Assembly: GCA_028716025.1 (NCBI GenBank)
Contig: JAQUQP010000006.1
Location: 1 to 26,400 of the forward strand
Direction of reading: 5' to 3'
DNA length: 26,400 bases
Source: a bacterium
Lineage (GTDB): Bacteria > UBA6262
The notes under the pieces were generated by a model. That model was not told the origin of the DNA and did not search any database. It saw nothing but the letters and a program-made list of their open reading frames with translations. The position numbers and the translations under genes are program-made. This document shows positions 7,321 through 15,747 of the stretch, piece after piece (position 1 is the stretch's first letter; each line of letters begins with the position of its first letter).

Positions 7321-8288
7321 TTGTTTTTGTAATATTGGGTATACCAGGCGACAGTCTGTGCCAAACCCTGTTCCAGGGTATATTCAGGTTCCCAGCCCAA
7401 TATTTTCCGTGCTTTGCCCGAAGCCAGGTACTGGTCCTTGATCTCATACCGGGCTTGATCCAGTATTTTATAGCTAAGTTTTTTACCAGAAATTTTACTT
7501 AGCTGCCCTAACAGTTTAAGCACCGAAATAGGGTTCTCATCGCTGATATTGAAAGCCTCTCCGGCCAAGCCCAGTTCTTTTAACTTCTCAGCCAGCAATA
7601 TATAGCCATTGACAATATCTTCGACATACACATAATCCCGGGTAAATTTGCCGTCGCTGCGAATGAGCAGGGTCCGGCCGTAATGCAGGCATCTCATGGC
7701 ATCAGGGATTATCCGGCTGTAATTAAAATCTCCCGGTCCGTAAATATTACCGCACCTGGTAACAGCCACCGGAACATTATAGGTATGATAATAGGTGTAG
7801 GCGATAAGATCAGCGCAACTCTTGGAAACATCATACGGATGATTGCCGATCAAGGGCGCGTCTTCTTTATAAGGTAATATTTTATGACTGCCATAAGCTT
7901 TATCACTGGAAGCGACAACGATCGCTTCCACTGTCCCCAGTTGGCGGACGGCTTCCAATATGTTCCAGGTCCCTTCAATATTGGCTTTAAATGTATTTAG
8001 CGGATCTTCTAAAGAGCGGCCGACGATAGCTTCCGCCGCTATATGGAAAACTGTTTCGATCTTATACTTGGCTATGATCTTTTTGACCAGGGGAAAATCA
8101 GTGACACTTCCTTTTAAGGTGATGAATTGTTTGTATTCATCTTTAGTAAAAATAGTATCTTTACGGTTTATCAAAATATCCAACCCGACAACCCGCGCCC
8201 CTTTGGTGACAAGTTGCCTGGTTAAGTTAGAACCTAAAAACCCTTCGTGCCCGGTTACCAAAACTTTCTTGCCTTTCCAGAAATTCAT
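7317..8288 (-). CDS. rfbG: CDP-glucose 4,6-dehydratase-like SDR (RfbG role)
   Basis: A 323-residue extended SDR beginning NFWKGKKVLVTGHEGFLG, the opening typical of CDP-glucose 4,6-dehydratases. It has ASSDKAYG in place of the usual TSDKxY motif, a Tyr-xxx-Lys pair in YDVSKSCADLIA, and CGNIYGPGDFNYSRIIPD. It would convert CDP-glucose to CDP-4-keto-6-deoxyglucose, the substrate of RfbH. Position 21 bases after the cytidylyltransferase supports this. It is shorter than the usual roughly 360 residues, and its C-terminal half (KFTRDYVYVEDIV) looks more like general epimerase/GDP-mannose dehydratase relatives, so the nucleotide specificity is partly inferred from context. Confidence 0.8.
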   Translation of the reverse strand: MNFWKGKKVLVTGHEGFLGSNLTRQLVTKGARVVGLDILINRKDTIFTKDEYKQFITLKGSVTDFPLVKKIIAKYKIETVFHIAAEAIVGRSLEDPLNTFKANIEGTWNILEAVRQLGTVEAIVVASSDKAYGSHKILPYKEDAPLIGNHPYDVSKSCADLIAYTYYHTYNVPVAVTRCGNIYGPGDFNYSRIIPDAMRCLHYGRTLLIRSDGKFTRDYVYVEDIVNGYILLAEKLKELGLAGEAFNISDENPISVLKLLGQLSKISGKKLSYKILDQARYEIKDQYLASGKARKILGWEPEYTLEQGLAQTVAWYTQYYKNK

Positions 8289-8309
8289 TTTTAATCCTTT
8301 TGTTTTTAT

Positions 8310-9083
8310 TTACTTCCAGATTTTCCACGGAGCCTGTCCCGATTGCCAAAATCTTTCTAATTCGTTTTTATCCCTGAGGGTATCCATCGGGCGCCAGAAT
8401 CCATTATGACGGTAGGCCACTAACTGGCTCTCCTGAGAAAGTTTTTCCATTGGCTCTTTTTCCCAGATCACGCTATCATCTTCAATGTACTTAAAAACTT
8501 CAGGTTGTAAAACAAAAAACCCGGCACTGATCCAGGTGCAATCACCTTTGGGTTTTTCCAGGAATGAAGAGACTTTATCTTCCGCCCCTATATCCAGGCT
8601 GCCAAATCTTCCCAGTGGCTGGACCGCCGTAACCGTAGCTATGGTCTTATGGGCCTGATGGAACTTTATGAGAGCTGGTATATCCACATCTCCAAGCCCG
8701 TCACCATAAGTCATCATGAATGGATTATTACCAATATATTTCTCAATCTTTTTTAAACGCCCGCCAGTCATAGTTTTCTGCCCGGTATCCACCATAGTCA
8801 CTCTCCATGGCTCAGAAGCGGTAGTATGAATGCTCATACTGTTCTTGGCCAAATCCATAGTTACATCGCTCATGTGCAAGAAATAATGAGAAAAGTATTC
8901 TTTCACGATATAACCACGATAACCCAAGCAGATCACAAATTCATTGAATCCATAATTTGAATATGTTTTCATAATATGCCATAAGACAGGTTTGCCGCCG
9001 ATCTCGACCATTGGTTTTGGTATAGTCTGAGTTTCTTCGCTAATTCTGGTTCCCATTCCGCCCGCTAAGATCACTACCTTCAT
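8310..9083 (-). CDS. rfbF: glucose-1-phosphate cytidylyltransferase (RfbF/DdhA)
   Basis: A 257-residue nucleotidyltransferase with LAGGMGTRISEET (6-18), IPKPMVEIGGKPVLWHIM and the TGGRLKKI, YGDGLGDVD and VQPLGRFGSL segments characteristic of the CTP-specific family. Length matches Salmonella RfbF (257). It makes CDP-glucose from glucose 1-phosphate and CTP, the first committed step of the CDP-dideoxyhexose pathway encoded by the following genes. The ATG overlaps the TAA stop of the upstream UDP-glucose dehydrogenase by one base (TAATG), showing translational coupling. Confidence 0.96.
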   Translation of the reverse strand: MKVVILAGGMGTRISEETQTIPKPMVEIGGKPVLWHIMKTYSNYGFNEFVICLGYRGYIVKEYFSHYFLHMSDVTMDLAKNSMSIHTTASEPWRVTMVDTGQKTMTGGRLKKIEKYIGNNPFMMTYGDGLGDVDIPALIKFHQAHKTIATVTAVQPLGRFGSLDIGAEDKVSSFLEKPKGDCTWISAGFFVLQPEVFKYIEDDSVIWEKEPMEKLSQESQLVAYRHNGFWRPMDTLRDKNELERFWQSGQAPWKIWK

Positions 9084-10393
9084 TATCCTCTCCCCACCCC
9101 AGTATAATTAAAACCGAGTTTCTTCATTTCTCCGGGATTATATATATTTCTCCCGTCAATAATGACGGGTTTTTTCAGCAGTTTCTTTATCCTGGACAGA
9201 TCCAGGTTCCTGAACTCATTCCATTCGGTTATGATCAGCAGAGCATCACAGCCTTTAGCGGTTTGGTACGCATCACGGCAAAAAGTGACGCCTTTAAGGC
9301 TCTTTCTGGCACCGGGCATAGCTATCGGATCAAAAACTTTAACCAAGGCCTTTTCCCGCTGCAGGAAGTCTATTACTGCCAAAGCCGGAGCTTCCCGTAT
9401 GTCATCGGTATTAGGTTTAAAGGATAAACCCAATATCCCGATCGTTTTATGACTGATCTTGCCCAACTGACAGGTTATTTTGCAACAAAATCTTTTTACC
9501 TGTTCTTCATTCACCTTGATCGCCGCGGCTACGATCTTCATATCATAACCCGCTAGTCCGGATTGATATACCAGACCGCGCGTATCCTTGGGAAAACAAC
9601 TCCCCCCATAACCTATACCAGAATGGAGAAATTTACCGCCAATACGATTATCATAGCTCATGGCTTTAGCGATATCCTTGACCTCCGCCCCCACTATTTC
9701 ACAAACATTGGCGATCTCATTGATAAAAGAAATCTTGGTGGCCAGGAAAGCATTTGCCGCATACTTAGCCAATTCCGCAGTTTGACAATTAGTAAAGACC
9801 ATCGGGGTGCCCAATAGATAAAGCGGACGGTAGAGTTCGCTCATTATCTGGCGCACCTCAGTACTTTCCGTACCTACTATTATCCGGTTAGGATGGGTAG
9901 CGTCAAAAACTGCTGCTCCTTCTCTCAGGAACTCAGGATTTGAGACTACTTCAAATTTAATCTTTTTCTTCCGTTTTGTTAATACTTCGCCAATGATCCT
10001 GAAGATCATTTTACTAGTACCCACTGGTACGGTACTTTTGGTAACTATGATCTTATAACAGTTAATACTATCCCCTATATCCCTGGCTGCCTGCTCTACA
10101 TATGATAGATCAATGCTCCCGTCACGGTGTGTTGGGGTTCCCACGCATATAAATATTATATCGCAGTCATTAATTACCTTCTTTAGGTCAGTGGTAAAGA
10201 CAAGACGACCGTCTTTTATATTATTTTTGATCAGATCATCCAGCCCCGGCTCATAGAACGGCGCTTTACCCTTATTAAGAAGTTTGATTTTTCCCGGATC
10301 AATATCCACTCCTACTACCGTATTGCCAAAATCCGCAAAACAGGCGCTGGTCACTAATCCAACGTATCCTGAACCTATGACGCAAATTCTCAT
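9083..10393 (-). CDS. ugd: UDP-glucose 6-dehydrogenase
   Basis: A 436-residue enzyme, normal for the bacterial family. It has the N-terminal GSGYVGLVTSACFA NAD-binding motif (7-20), EFLREGAA (154-161), the central helix with SFINEIANVCE, and the catalytic Cys266 in GYGGSCFPKDT. It oxidises UDP-glucose to UDP-glucuronate using two NAD+. The C-terminal domain ends with VIIDGRNIYNP. The start overlaps the wzz stop by 4 bases (ATGA). Its place between wzz and the CDP-sugar genes suggests that glucuronate or a derivative is a component of the same surface polysaccharide. Confidence 0.96.
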   Translation of the reverse strand: MRICVIGSGYVGLVTSACFADFGNTVVGVDIDPGKIKLLNKGKAPFYEPGLDDLIKNNIKDGRLVFTTDLKKVINDCDIIFICVGTPTHRDGSIDLSYVEQAARDIGDSINCYKIIVTKSTVPVGTSKMIFRIIGEVLTKRKKKIKFEVVSNPEFLREGAAVFDATHPNRIIVGTESTEVRQIMSELYRPLYLLGTPMVFTNCQTAELAKYAANAFLATKISFINEIANVCEIVGAEVKDIAKAMSYDNRIGGKFLHSGIGYGGSCFPKDTRGLVYQSGLAGYDMKIVAAAIKVNEEQVKRFCCKITCQLGKISHKTIGILGLSFKPNTDDIREAPALAVIDFLQREKALVKVFDPIAMPGARKSLKGVTFCRDAYQTAKGCDALLIITEWNEFRNLDLSRIKKLLKKPVIIDGRNIYNPGEMKKLGFNYTGVGRG

Positions 10394-11709
10394 TTGAGTT
10401 TGCCCTCCATGCTGAGCGCGGCATATCCACCTATAACCAGGCTGATAACCAAGGCTACCAGAATATTCAGTTTCTTCTTTGGTAAATATGGCTGCAGAGG
10501 CATAGAAGCAGCTTTTATGATTCTTAACTGTCCCATTTTTGTGCCAGCAGCCACCTTAATTTCCGCTTCTTTCTGGGTTAATATGTTATAGGTATTTTTA
10601 GCTGTTTCAGATAGCCTCTTCAACTCGGCTTTCCTCAAGTTCTCCTGGCTGTATTTGCCTTTAAGCTGGGAGATTTGGGGTTTCAGGGCTGGCAGATAGC
10701 TTTGTAAATATTCTTTTCGGCTATTTAAGTTGTCCTTGATCATCTTTAGAGCCGTCACTTGTTGAATGAAATCCTGCGGCGCATTGTCAAGTTGAAGGAT
10801 CTGACTGGAATAATAATTCGAACTAGTTTGTTTAGGACTATTGTCAGCCTCGGTTTTCCAATCTTCATCAAAGCCGATATCGGTGGAAAATGATTCATTA
10901 TCCAGCAGCCTTTTCTGCACATCCTGCAGGAACATCCTATTAGCCAAGACAAGAGCGGCACTACTTTCGCCTTGTTCTTTTATTCTCTGGTCAAGTTGGT
11001 TGAGATAAATACTTATTTCACCGGCCAGCACTTCAGCTTTTGCCGCTTTTTGTTCTAGTTCGGCTACCTGGTTTATTTTGGCTGACAGCTCTTTTTGGTA
11101 TAATTCCAGGTTGCTGCTACTGTCAAATTTCTTCAAATTGCTTTCTACCTGGGACATATTAACTTTAGCCTGCTCCAGCTCCTTAGTTATAAAAGTCCCC
11201 GCATTCCTGTTTTCCTGGCTGTTCAATTCCTCGATCTGGTCAATCAGGTACTGGCTCCAATAATTAGCTATTTCCGCGGATTTTGCCGGATCCGTGTCAT
11301 CAATTTTCAAGTCCATTAATCCGGTTTCTTTATCCATCCGGATATTTACCTTGCCTTGCAGGTCACCCGGCTTTAATTTCGCGTATTGTTCACCCTTAGT
11401 CTGTAATACAGCTAATACCTTCTGGACCAGGTTCCCGTCTTTTACTATACTTTCCAGTACTTCAACCGACTCCAAAGGCAAAGGTGTCGTTTCGATCTTG
11501 GGTTCTCCTGGTTTGTAAAAATTAATATTGTAGGTCGGTTTACTTAGCAATAAAGAAACTGAAGAGCGATAAACAGGCTTCATAATAGCATTTAAAGTTA
11601 CCGCCAAGGCCAAAGCCACAATTACAAACAATAACACTATCCCTTTCCGGCGCCATAAAACTTCCAGAATATTAAGCAGGTTAATCTCTTGCTCTCTAAA
11701 TGAAGACAT
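10390..11709 (-). CDS. Wzz-type polysaccharide chain-length regulator
   Basis: A 439-residue inner-membrane protein of the polysaccharide co-polymerase class. It opens with EQEINLLNILEVLWRRKG, has one membrane helix around residues 23-42, a long periplasmic region rich in predicted coiled coil (Glu/Lys/Leu/Gln heptads, about 150-240 and 315-385), and a second helix near 414-432 preceded by the proline-rich PLQPYLPKKK. No kinase domain is fused, so it is the O-antigen/Wzz or GNVR type rather than a full bacterial tyrosine kinase. Such proteins set the modal chain length of Wzy-polymerised glycans. No wzy or wzx lies in the window. It begins 12 bases after the upstream unknown gene. Confidence 0.9.
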   Translation of the reverse strand: MSSFREQEINLLNILEVLWRRKGIVLLFVIVALALAVTLNAIMKPVYRSSVSLLLSKPTYNINFYKPGEPKIETTPLPLESVEVLESIVKDGNLVQKVLAVLQTKGEQYAKLKPGDLQGKVNIRMDKETGLMDLKIDDTDPAKSAEIANYWSQYLIDQIEELNSQENRNAGTFITKELEQAKVNMSQVESNLKKFDSSSNLELYQKELSAKINQVAELEQKAAKAEVLAGEISIYLNQLDQRIKEQGESSAALVLANRMFLQDVQKRLLDNESFSTDIGFDEDWKTEADNSPKQTSSNYYSSQILQLDNAPQDFIQQVTALKMIKDNLNSRKEYLQSYLPALKPQISQLKGKYSQENLRKAELKRLSETAKNTYNILTQKEAEIKVAAGTKMGQLRIIKAASMPLQPYLPKKKLNILVALVISLVIGGYAALSMEGKLK

Positions 11710-11721
11710 TTGGGGTACCCC

Positions 11722-12675
11722 CTATAATTCTTTATCCAAGATCGCCTTAAAATTACTGGCGTCAAAATCAAGTATTACTGTGTTACCCTGCACCTCTACT
11801 TTATGATCATAAACTAGTTGTGAATAAGCATATTTACGTTTAATGACTTCACCTAGGAATTGGGCATCATTTTGCATCAACTTAACTTTGGCGGGATCGC
11901 TGCATTTAAAAATAAGCTTCCCTTTCAACTTATCTTCAGTCACTAGGGAGAATGTCAAAAGCAATGATTCCAGCCACTGGCTAGACATCATGGCCACCAG
12001 TTTATTTTCTTTTTCCCATTTTTTTAGCTCTTGCGTAAACCGGCGGCTCTTGTTATTGATAAAAATATAACCGTCATAATCCTGGGGCAACCTGCTTGAC
12101 ATTTCTTGGTAAGAAGCGCTGGTAATGATACTTATTCCTTTTTGTTTTGCTTCCAGACATTTTGAGACCAGCCGGCTATTACTAGCTAATATGACCCGGT
12201 TATCCCGTACAGAGAACGCAGTCAGACGATCATTATTCTCTGACTCACTGTCAAAATATATATTTTCTACCTTTTTCCACCTTGGACTAACACTAACAAA
12301 ATTTCCCAGATTATCGATCAAGAATTTATTAAATCTTTCTTTTTCCCCCTCCAGTTCAGGGAATACCACCAATACATTGCCCCACCCCACAGCTGCGGGA
12401 AAGCTCCCTCCGGCGATCTGTTTAAAAGTGAATTGTTTGAATAAATACGATATAATCAGGTAATTAGGGTCATCCTGATGCCGCGTTATTTTTTCCCGGT
12501 ACGTTTTGATCATGGAGCGCCACGCATTGCTGGAGTCCAGATCCCTCAGGTTAAAAACTATCTCCGTATTCTGCGGCAGATAATTTACTAAATCTTCAGC
12601 CTGGCCGATAGTCCCACTTAGTAAACAATATAAAAACAATAACCAGCTATATTTAATCATTGTATTTGTCGCCAA
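11722..12675 (-). CDS. predicted exported protein of unknown function, paralog of upstream gene
   Basis: The reading frame encodes 317 residues with a hydrophobic N-terminus (SWLLFLYCLLSGTIGQAED) that looks like a signal peptide. The mature part starts LVNYLPQNTEIVFNLRDLD, similar to DUF3352-like proteins that begin with a 'LP-x-N-x-x-V' strand. The start is probably the TTG at 12675: GGAG lies about 6 bases upstream. The alternative ATG at 12660 overlaps the upstream stop as ATGA but has no nearby ribosome-binding site. Its C-terminal third (KGKLIFKCSDPAKVK then VQGNTVILDFD) lines up by eye with the C-terminus of the gene at 12657-13556, suggesting tandem duplication. No catalytic motif is visible. 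Position next to wzz suggests an envelope role. Confidence 0.72.
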   Translation of the reverse strand: MATNTMIKYSWLLFLYCLLSGTIGQAEDLVNYLPQNTEIVFNLRDLDSSNAWRSMIKTYREKITRHQDDPNYLIISYLFKQFTFKQIAGGSFPAAVGWGNVLVVFPELEGEKERFNKFLIDNLGNFVSVSPRWKKVENIYFDSESENNDRLTAFSVRDNRVILASNSRLVSKCLEAKQKGISIITSASYQEMSSRLPQDYDGYIFINNKSRRFTQELKKWEKENKLVAMMSSQWLESLLLTFSLVTEDKLKGKLIFKCSDPAKVKLMQNDAQFLGEVIKRKYAYSQLVYDHKVEVQGNTVILDFDASNFKAILDKEL

Positions 12676-13556
12676 ATATTCTCCAAGCCTTTTACCTGGT
12701 AATTGATCTCTACAAAATTAGCCAATGTCGTTACTTCACCTTCATAGGTAAGGCCATATCCGATAAGCAATCTCATGAACAGATTATTCAGGAAAAAAGC
12801 ATCCAATCCTATCTTATCAACATCAGCGATGTACTTAGCGGTAAAAGATATCTTCCCCTTCACCTGGCTGGCACCGGCCAGAACCCCATCAAGCTGTACA
12901 TAATCGACAGAATCGATGGATGTGAAAAAAGCAAAGCTGTTTCTCTCTTCCAGGAACTTAATCAATTCACTTAACTCTTTTTTCTTATTGGTAATATAGA
13001 TATTCAGTTCTTCCCGCGCATACGGCTTAAAAATAGTTTTCATCTCAGTTGATTCGGAAATTAATAAAACATCTTTACTAATTTCCGGTGGGCTCAGGAC
13101 CACCAGGTTATTGTTTATACTGAACCACCTATTCTCTCCCCTGTCCAAACCCTGGTAAGAGGCTATTTTCATAACTAGTTTTATTAGTCTTGTTTTTTTA
13201 CCGTAATTGATAACTATCCTGTAATCAGGTTCTTTATTAGATCGCACATGTTCCCGGTCATAATTTAAACTAAACACAATATCCCTGGGCAGCATGGATA
13301 GAACTATTTTTTTAGCCAGGGAATTATTCAATGGCGGATTAATCGCAGCTATTTTTTTCCAAAAAACATCAAATAATTGCTTAGGACCCGGCTGGTGCCA
13401 GTCAATATTTATCTGTCCGTAAACCAGGGCATTAGCCGGCAAATGTTTGAACTTATCTTCCTGCTTTTGCGGCCAGTTATACCAGCTCACGGCAATTAAA
13501 AAAACTGCAAGCAAACAAATACCGATCGAACGGAGTATAATCTTCAGGATTTTCAT
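12657..13556 (-). CDS. predicted membrane-anchored envelope protein of unknown function
   Basis: The 299-residue product has one N-terminal membrane helix (ILRSIGICLLAVFLIAVSWY, about 6-25) and then a periplasmic-type domain beginning LPANALVYGQINIDW. That strand and the C-terminal KGKISFTAKYIADVDK and ANFVEINYQVKG segments parallel the next gene, so the two are likely paralogs; they overlap by 19 bases. I do not recognise a family with certainty; a loose DUF3352-like resemblance is the best I can offer. The ATG at 13556 sits only 5 bases from the edge of a MITE-like element, so its leader and any ribosome-binding site (AGGA, 9 bases upstream) are supplied by that element. Confidence 0.72.
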   Translation of the reverse strand: MKILKIILRSIGICLLAVFLIAVSWYNWPQKQEDKFKHLPANALVYGQINIDWHQPGPKQLFDVFWKKIAAINPPLNNSLAKKIVLSMLPRDIVFSLNYDREHVRSNKEPDYRIVINYGKKTRLIKLVMKIASYQGLDRGENRWFSINNNLVVLSPPEISKDVLLISESTEMKTIFKPYAREELNIYITNKKKELSELIKFLEERNSFAFFTSIDSVDYVQLDGVLAGASQVKGKISFTAKYIADVDKIGLDAFFLNNLFMRLLIGYGLTYEGEVTTLANFVEINYQVKGLENIWRQIQ

Positions 13557-13561
13557 GATTC

Positions 13562-13593
13562 AGTGTCCTGTCTTTGAAATCTCTTTACATTTG
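13562..13593 (+). repeat. left terminal inverted repeat of the 269 bp element
   Basis: The 32 bases begin AGTGTCCTGTCTTTGAAATC and end TTTACATTTG. They pair with 13798-13830 on the opposite strand except for two substitutions and one missing T. The T at the eighth position (G in the other copy) reads AGGA on the minus strand, 9 bases before the ATG at 13556. Confidence 0.85.
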
Positions 13594-13797
13594 AAAGTCA
13601 TATTTGAGTCGAATTCAAGAAACGACGACGAAGTCGTATCCATCGTGATACTTCAAGGAGGAGTGACACAGAAGTCGGCCAAAGATGACTTTCCCAAAGG
13701 GCTGAGTTCTTTTGCCCATATACTGTGTTGCTCGTCGCTTGCGTGCCAAAAGAACGCTACACTCCTCGCGCCTTGTCTCTGGCCAAAATCCCTTCAG

Positions 13798-13830
13798 CAA
13801 ATGTAAAAGGGATTTCAAAGACCGGACACT
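13798..13830 (-). repeat. right terminal inverted repeat of the 269 bp element
   Basis: Read on the minus strand, the 33 bases begin AGTGTCCGGTCTTTGAAATC and end TTTTACATTTG, mirroring 13562-13593. The first 16 bases encode the end of rmlD and provide its TGA stop at 13817-13815. Confidence 0.85.
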
Positions 13831-14708
13831 AGATACCGTTTTAGCGCATCCTGCCAAGTTGGCAAGACCGGTAAATCATGTAACTTCCAATTAAAATTAT
13901 CCAGCACTGAATTTTTGGGCCGGGGAGCGAGCCGGTTTACCTGTAAGGTACTTGCCGGTTCCACATTTTCTTTAGCTCCACTCTGCTTTACTATCTCCCT
14001 GGCAAAATCATACCAGGAACAGAAACCGCTGTTGGTAATATGCCAGATACCGTATAAGCCAGTTGATAGTTGGTTGTTGATAGTTAATAGCTGCTTAATA
14101 GCGCTTGCCAAATCTACGGTATAAGTTGGGGAACCGAATTGGTCATTAACTACTTTCAGATCATGTTTATTTTTTACTTGCGATTGAATAGCTGCCACGA
14201 AATTTTTGCCATGTCGGCCAAACAGCCAGCTAGAGCGAATGATCATGAATTTATTTACCAGCCATTGGGTATATAATTCACCCCAATATTTACTTTTCGC
14301 GTATATGCCCTGGGGATCAGGCCTGTCTATTTCCTGGTAAGGTTCTTTCTTCTGCCCATTAAAAACATAATCAGTACTGATATAAGCCAATGCCGCGTCA
14401 AACCGCTGGCAAGCTAAAGCTACATTCCTGGTACCCAAAGAATTTACCCTGTAAGCTTGCTCCCGGTCGTTTTCCGCTCCATCCACATTAGTATATGCCG
14501 CGGCATGGATTACTAACTCAGGATTAATTTTGGTAATAACTTCATAAGCCGCTTTCGCATCAGTAATATCCAAGAGCTGGTACTTGGCACCAGGCATCTC
14601 TACCAGCGGGTTCCTGTTATCTACTCCAAAGAGCTCGTGTTCTCCAGCTAAAGCCTGCAATAAATCAGTTCCCAGCATACCACTAGCTCCGGTAACGACA
14701 ATCCTCAT
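13815..14708 (-). CDS. rmlD: dTDP-4-dehydrorhamnose reductase (RmlD)
   Basis: A 297-residue SDR reductase with TGASGMLGTDLL (6-17), HAAAYTNVDGAE (68-79), STDYVFNG (111-118) and catalytic Tyr136-xxx-Lys140, then the DQFGSPTYT motif (189-197). It reduces dTDP-4-dehydro-L-rhamnose to dTDP-L-rhamnose, the last step after RmlA, RmlB and RmlC, which precede it. GGGAG lies upstream of the ATG. Two oddities: residues about 209-216 (TINNQLST) come from an ACTATCAAC-type direct repeat at 14061-14090 and look like an insertion, and the last residues VSGL and the stop come from the MITE-like terminal repeat. Neither disrupts known catalytic residues. Confidence 0.95.
   Translation of the reverse strand: MRIVVTGASGMLGTDLLQALAGEHELFGVDNRNPLVEMPGAKYQLLDITDAKAAYEVITKINPELVIHAAAYTNVDGAENDREQAYRVNSLGTRNVALACQRFDAALAYISTDYVFNGQKKEPYQEIDRPDPQGIYAKSKYWGELYTQWLVNKFMIIRSSWLFGRHGKNFVAAIQSQVKNKHDLKVVNDQFGSPTYTVDLASAIKQLLTINNQLSTGLYGIWHITNSGFCSWYDFAREIVKQSGAKENVEPASTLQVNRLAPRPKNSVLDNFNWKLHDLPVLPTWQDALKRYLVSGL
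14061..14090. repeat. short direct repeat inside rmlD
   Basis: On the minus strand the segment reads as two ACTATCAAC units separated by a short AACCA spacer. It encodes TINNQLST in a position where RmlD proteins normally pass straight from the helix ending IKQLL to the GLYGIWH strand. It is in frame and looks like an intergenic-type repeat that entered the gene. Confidence 0.55.
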
Positions 14709-14741
14709 GAAAAATCTCCCTACTATTATTCGCGTTATTCG

Positions 14742-15701
14742 TTACTTTTTAAGTCTTTTCCACCATGACTTGTTTTCTTTATACCAGGTAATCGTATCTT
14801 GCAGTGCCTGGTTAAAATCATACTGTGGTTTCCATCCTAATTCGCTCCTGAGTTTAAAGCAATCCAGGGAATAGCGGCGATCATGACCCAACCGGTCGGT
14901 AACAGACCTGATCAATTCGTCTTTCTTACCCAACAATTCCAATATTTTTTTGGTTAGTTCTATATTAGTAAGTTCGTTATTACCTCCGATATTATAGATC
15001 TCGCCGGCCTTTCCCTTATGCATGACTTGGTCTATAGCCTCGCAATTATCCAGTACATAGACCCAATCCCGCACATTCCTGCCATCTCCATAGAGAGGGA
15101 CAGGCTGATCCTCTAAAGCGTTCGTTATAAAAAGAGGTATGACTTTTTCCGGAAATTGGTAGGGCCCAAAATTATTGCTGGAACGGGTGATAATGACCGG
15201 TAATTGATAGGTTGTATAATAAGATAAAGCCATAAGGTCGGCACTAGCTTTCGTGGCTGAATAGGGACTTGAGGGTTTCAAATTGTCAGCTTCTTTAAAC
15301 GCTCCTTTTTCAATGGAGCCGTATACCTCATCTGTCGAGATCTGGATGTATTTAGTGATACTATTTTTTTTAGCCGCTTCCAGGAGGGTGTACGTGCCAA
15401 ACACATTAGTCTTAACGAAATCACCGGCGTTGACGATCGAACGGTCAACATGGGTTTCCGCGGCAAAGTTAACAATGGCCTGGACTTCCTTGGCCCATTT
15501 CCCGACTATCTTTTGGTCGGCGATATCTCCCCTGACAAATTCATAATGTTTATTTTTTTCCAAATCCTTTAAATTATCCAGATTACCGGCATAGGTTAAT
15601 TTATCCAAATTAACGATTTTATAATCCGGGTACTTCTTCATTATATACCTGATAAAGTTGGATCCTATAAATCCTGCCCCACCCGTTACCAAAATCTTCA
15701 C
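14742..15701 (-). CDS. rmlB: dTDP-glucose 4,6-dehydratase (RmlB)
   Basis: A 319-residue extended SDR with VTGGAGFIGSNF (5-16), LDKLTYAGNLDNL (32-44), ISTDEVYG (121-128, including the catalytic Thr-Asp-Glu) and Tyr147-xxx-Lys151. SSNNFGPYQFPEK and RNVRDWVYV are typical of RmlB. It converts dTDP-glucose to dTDP-4-keto-6-deoxyglucose. The start codon is GTG at 15701, preceded by a strong GGAGG; the protein begins KILVTGGAGF, so no upstream start is needed. It follows the rmlC-like gene by 46 bases and precedes rmlD. Confidence 0.97.
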   Translation of the reverse strand: MKILVTGGAGFIGSNFIRYIMKKYPDYKIVNLDKLTYAGNLDNLKDLEKNKHYEFVRGDIADQKIVGKWAKEVQAIVNFAAETHVDRSIVNAGDFVKTNVFGTYTLLEAAKKNSITKYIQISTDEVYGSIEKGAFKEADNLKPSSPYSATKASADLMALSYYTTYQLPVIITRSSNNFGPYQFPEKVIPLFITNALEDQPVPLYGDGRNVRDWVYVLDNCEAIDQVMHKGKAGEIYNIGGNNELTNIELTKKILELLGKKDELIRSVTDRLGHDRRYSLDCFKLRSELGWKPQYDFNQALQDTITWYKENKSWWKRLKK

Positions 15702-15747
15702 TAATTATCCTCCAAGCTTGTTTGCTTTTTCTGTCAACTGCTTCTAA

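Larger units (their letters stand above)
13562..13830. mobile_element. MITE-like element, 269 bp, with terminal inverted repeats
   Basis: The segment is bounded by near-perfect terminal inverted repeats starting AGTGTCC at both ends: 32 bases on the left and 33 on the right, differing by two substitutions and one indel. Inside are small perfect hairpins: ACGAC/GTCGT with a GAA loop (13625-13637), GTATC/GATAC (13636-13651) and GTTCTTTTG/CAAAAGAAC (13706-13755). No transposase fits in it, so it would be non-autonomous. No clear target-site duplication is visible in the flanks (gattc on the left, agata on the right). It separates rmlD from the next gene, supplies the rmlD stop codon, and comes within 5 bases of the next start codon. 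Confidence 0.75.

Noticed and set aside
13615..13857. 80-codon minus-strand open frame overlapping the rmlD end and the MITE-like element
   Set aside because: It lies almost wholly within the inverted-repeat element, shares its start region with rmlD in another frame, and has no recognisable domain. It reads like a repeat-derived spurious frame.
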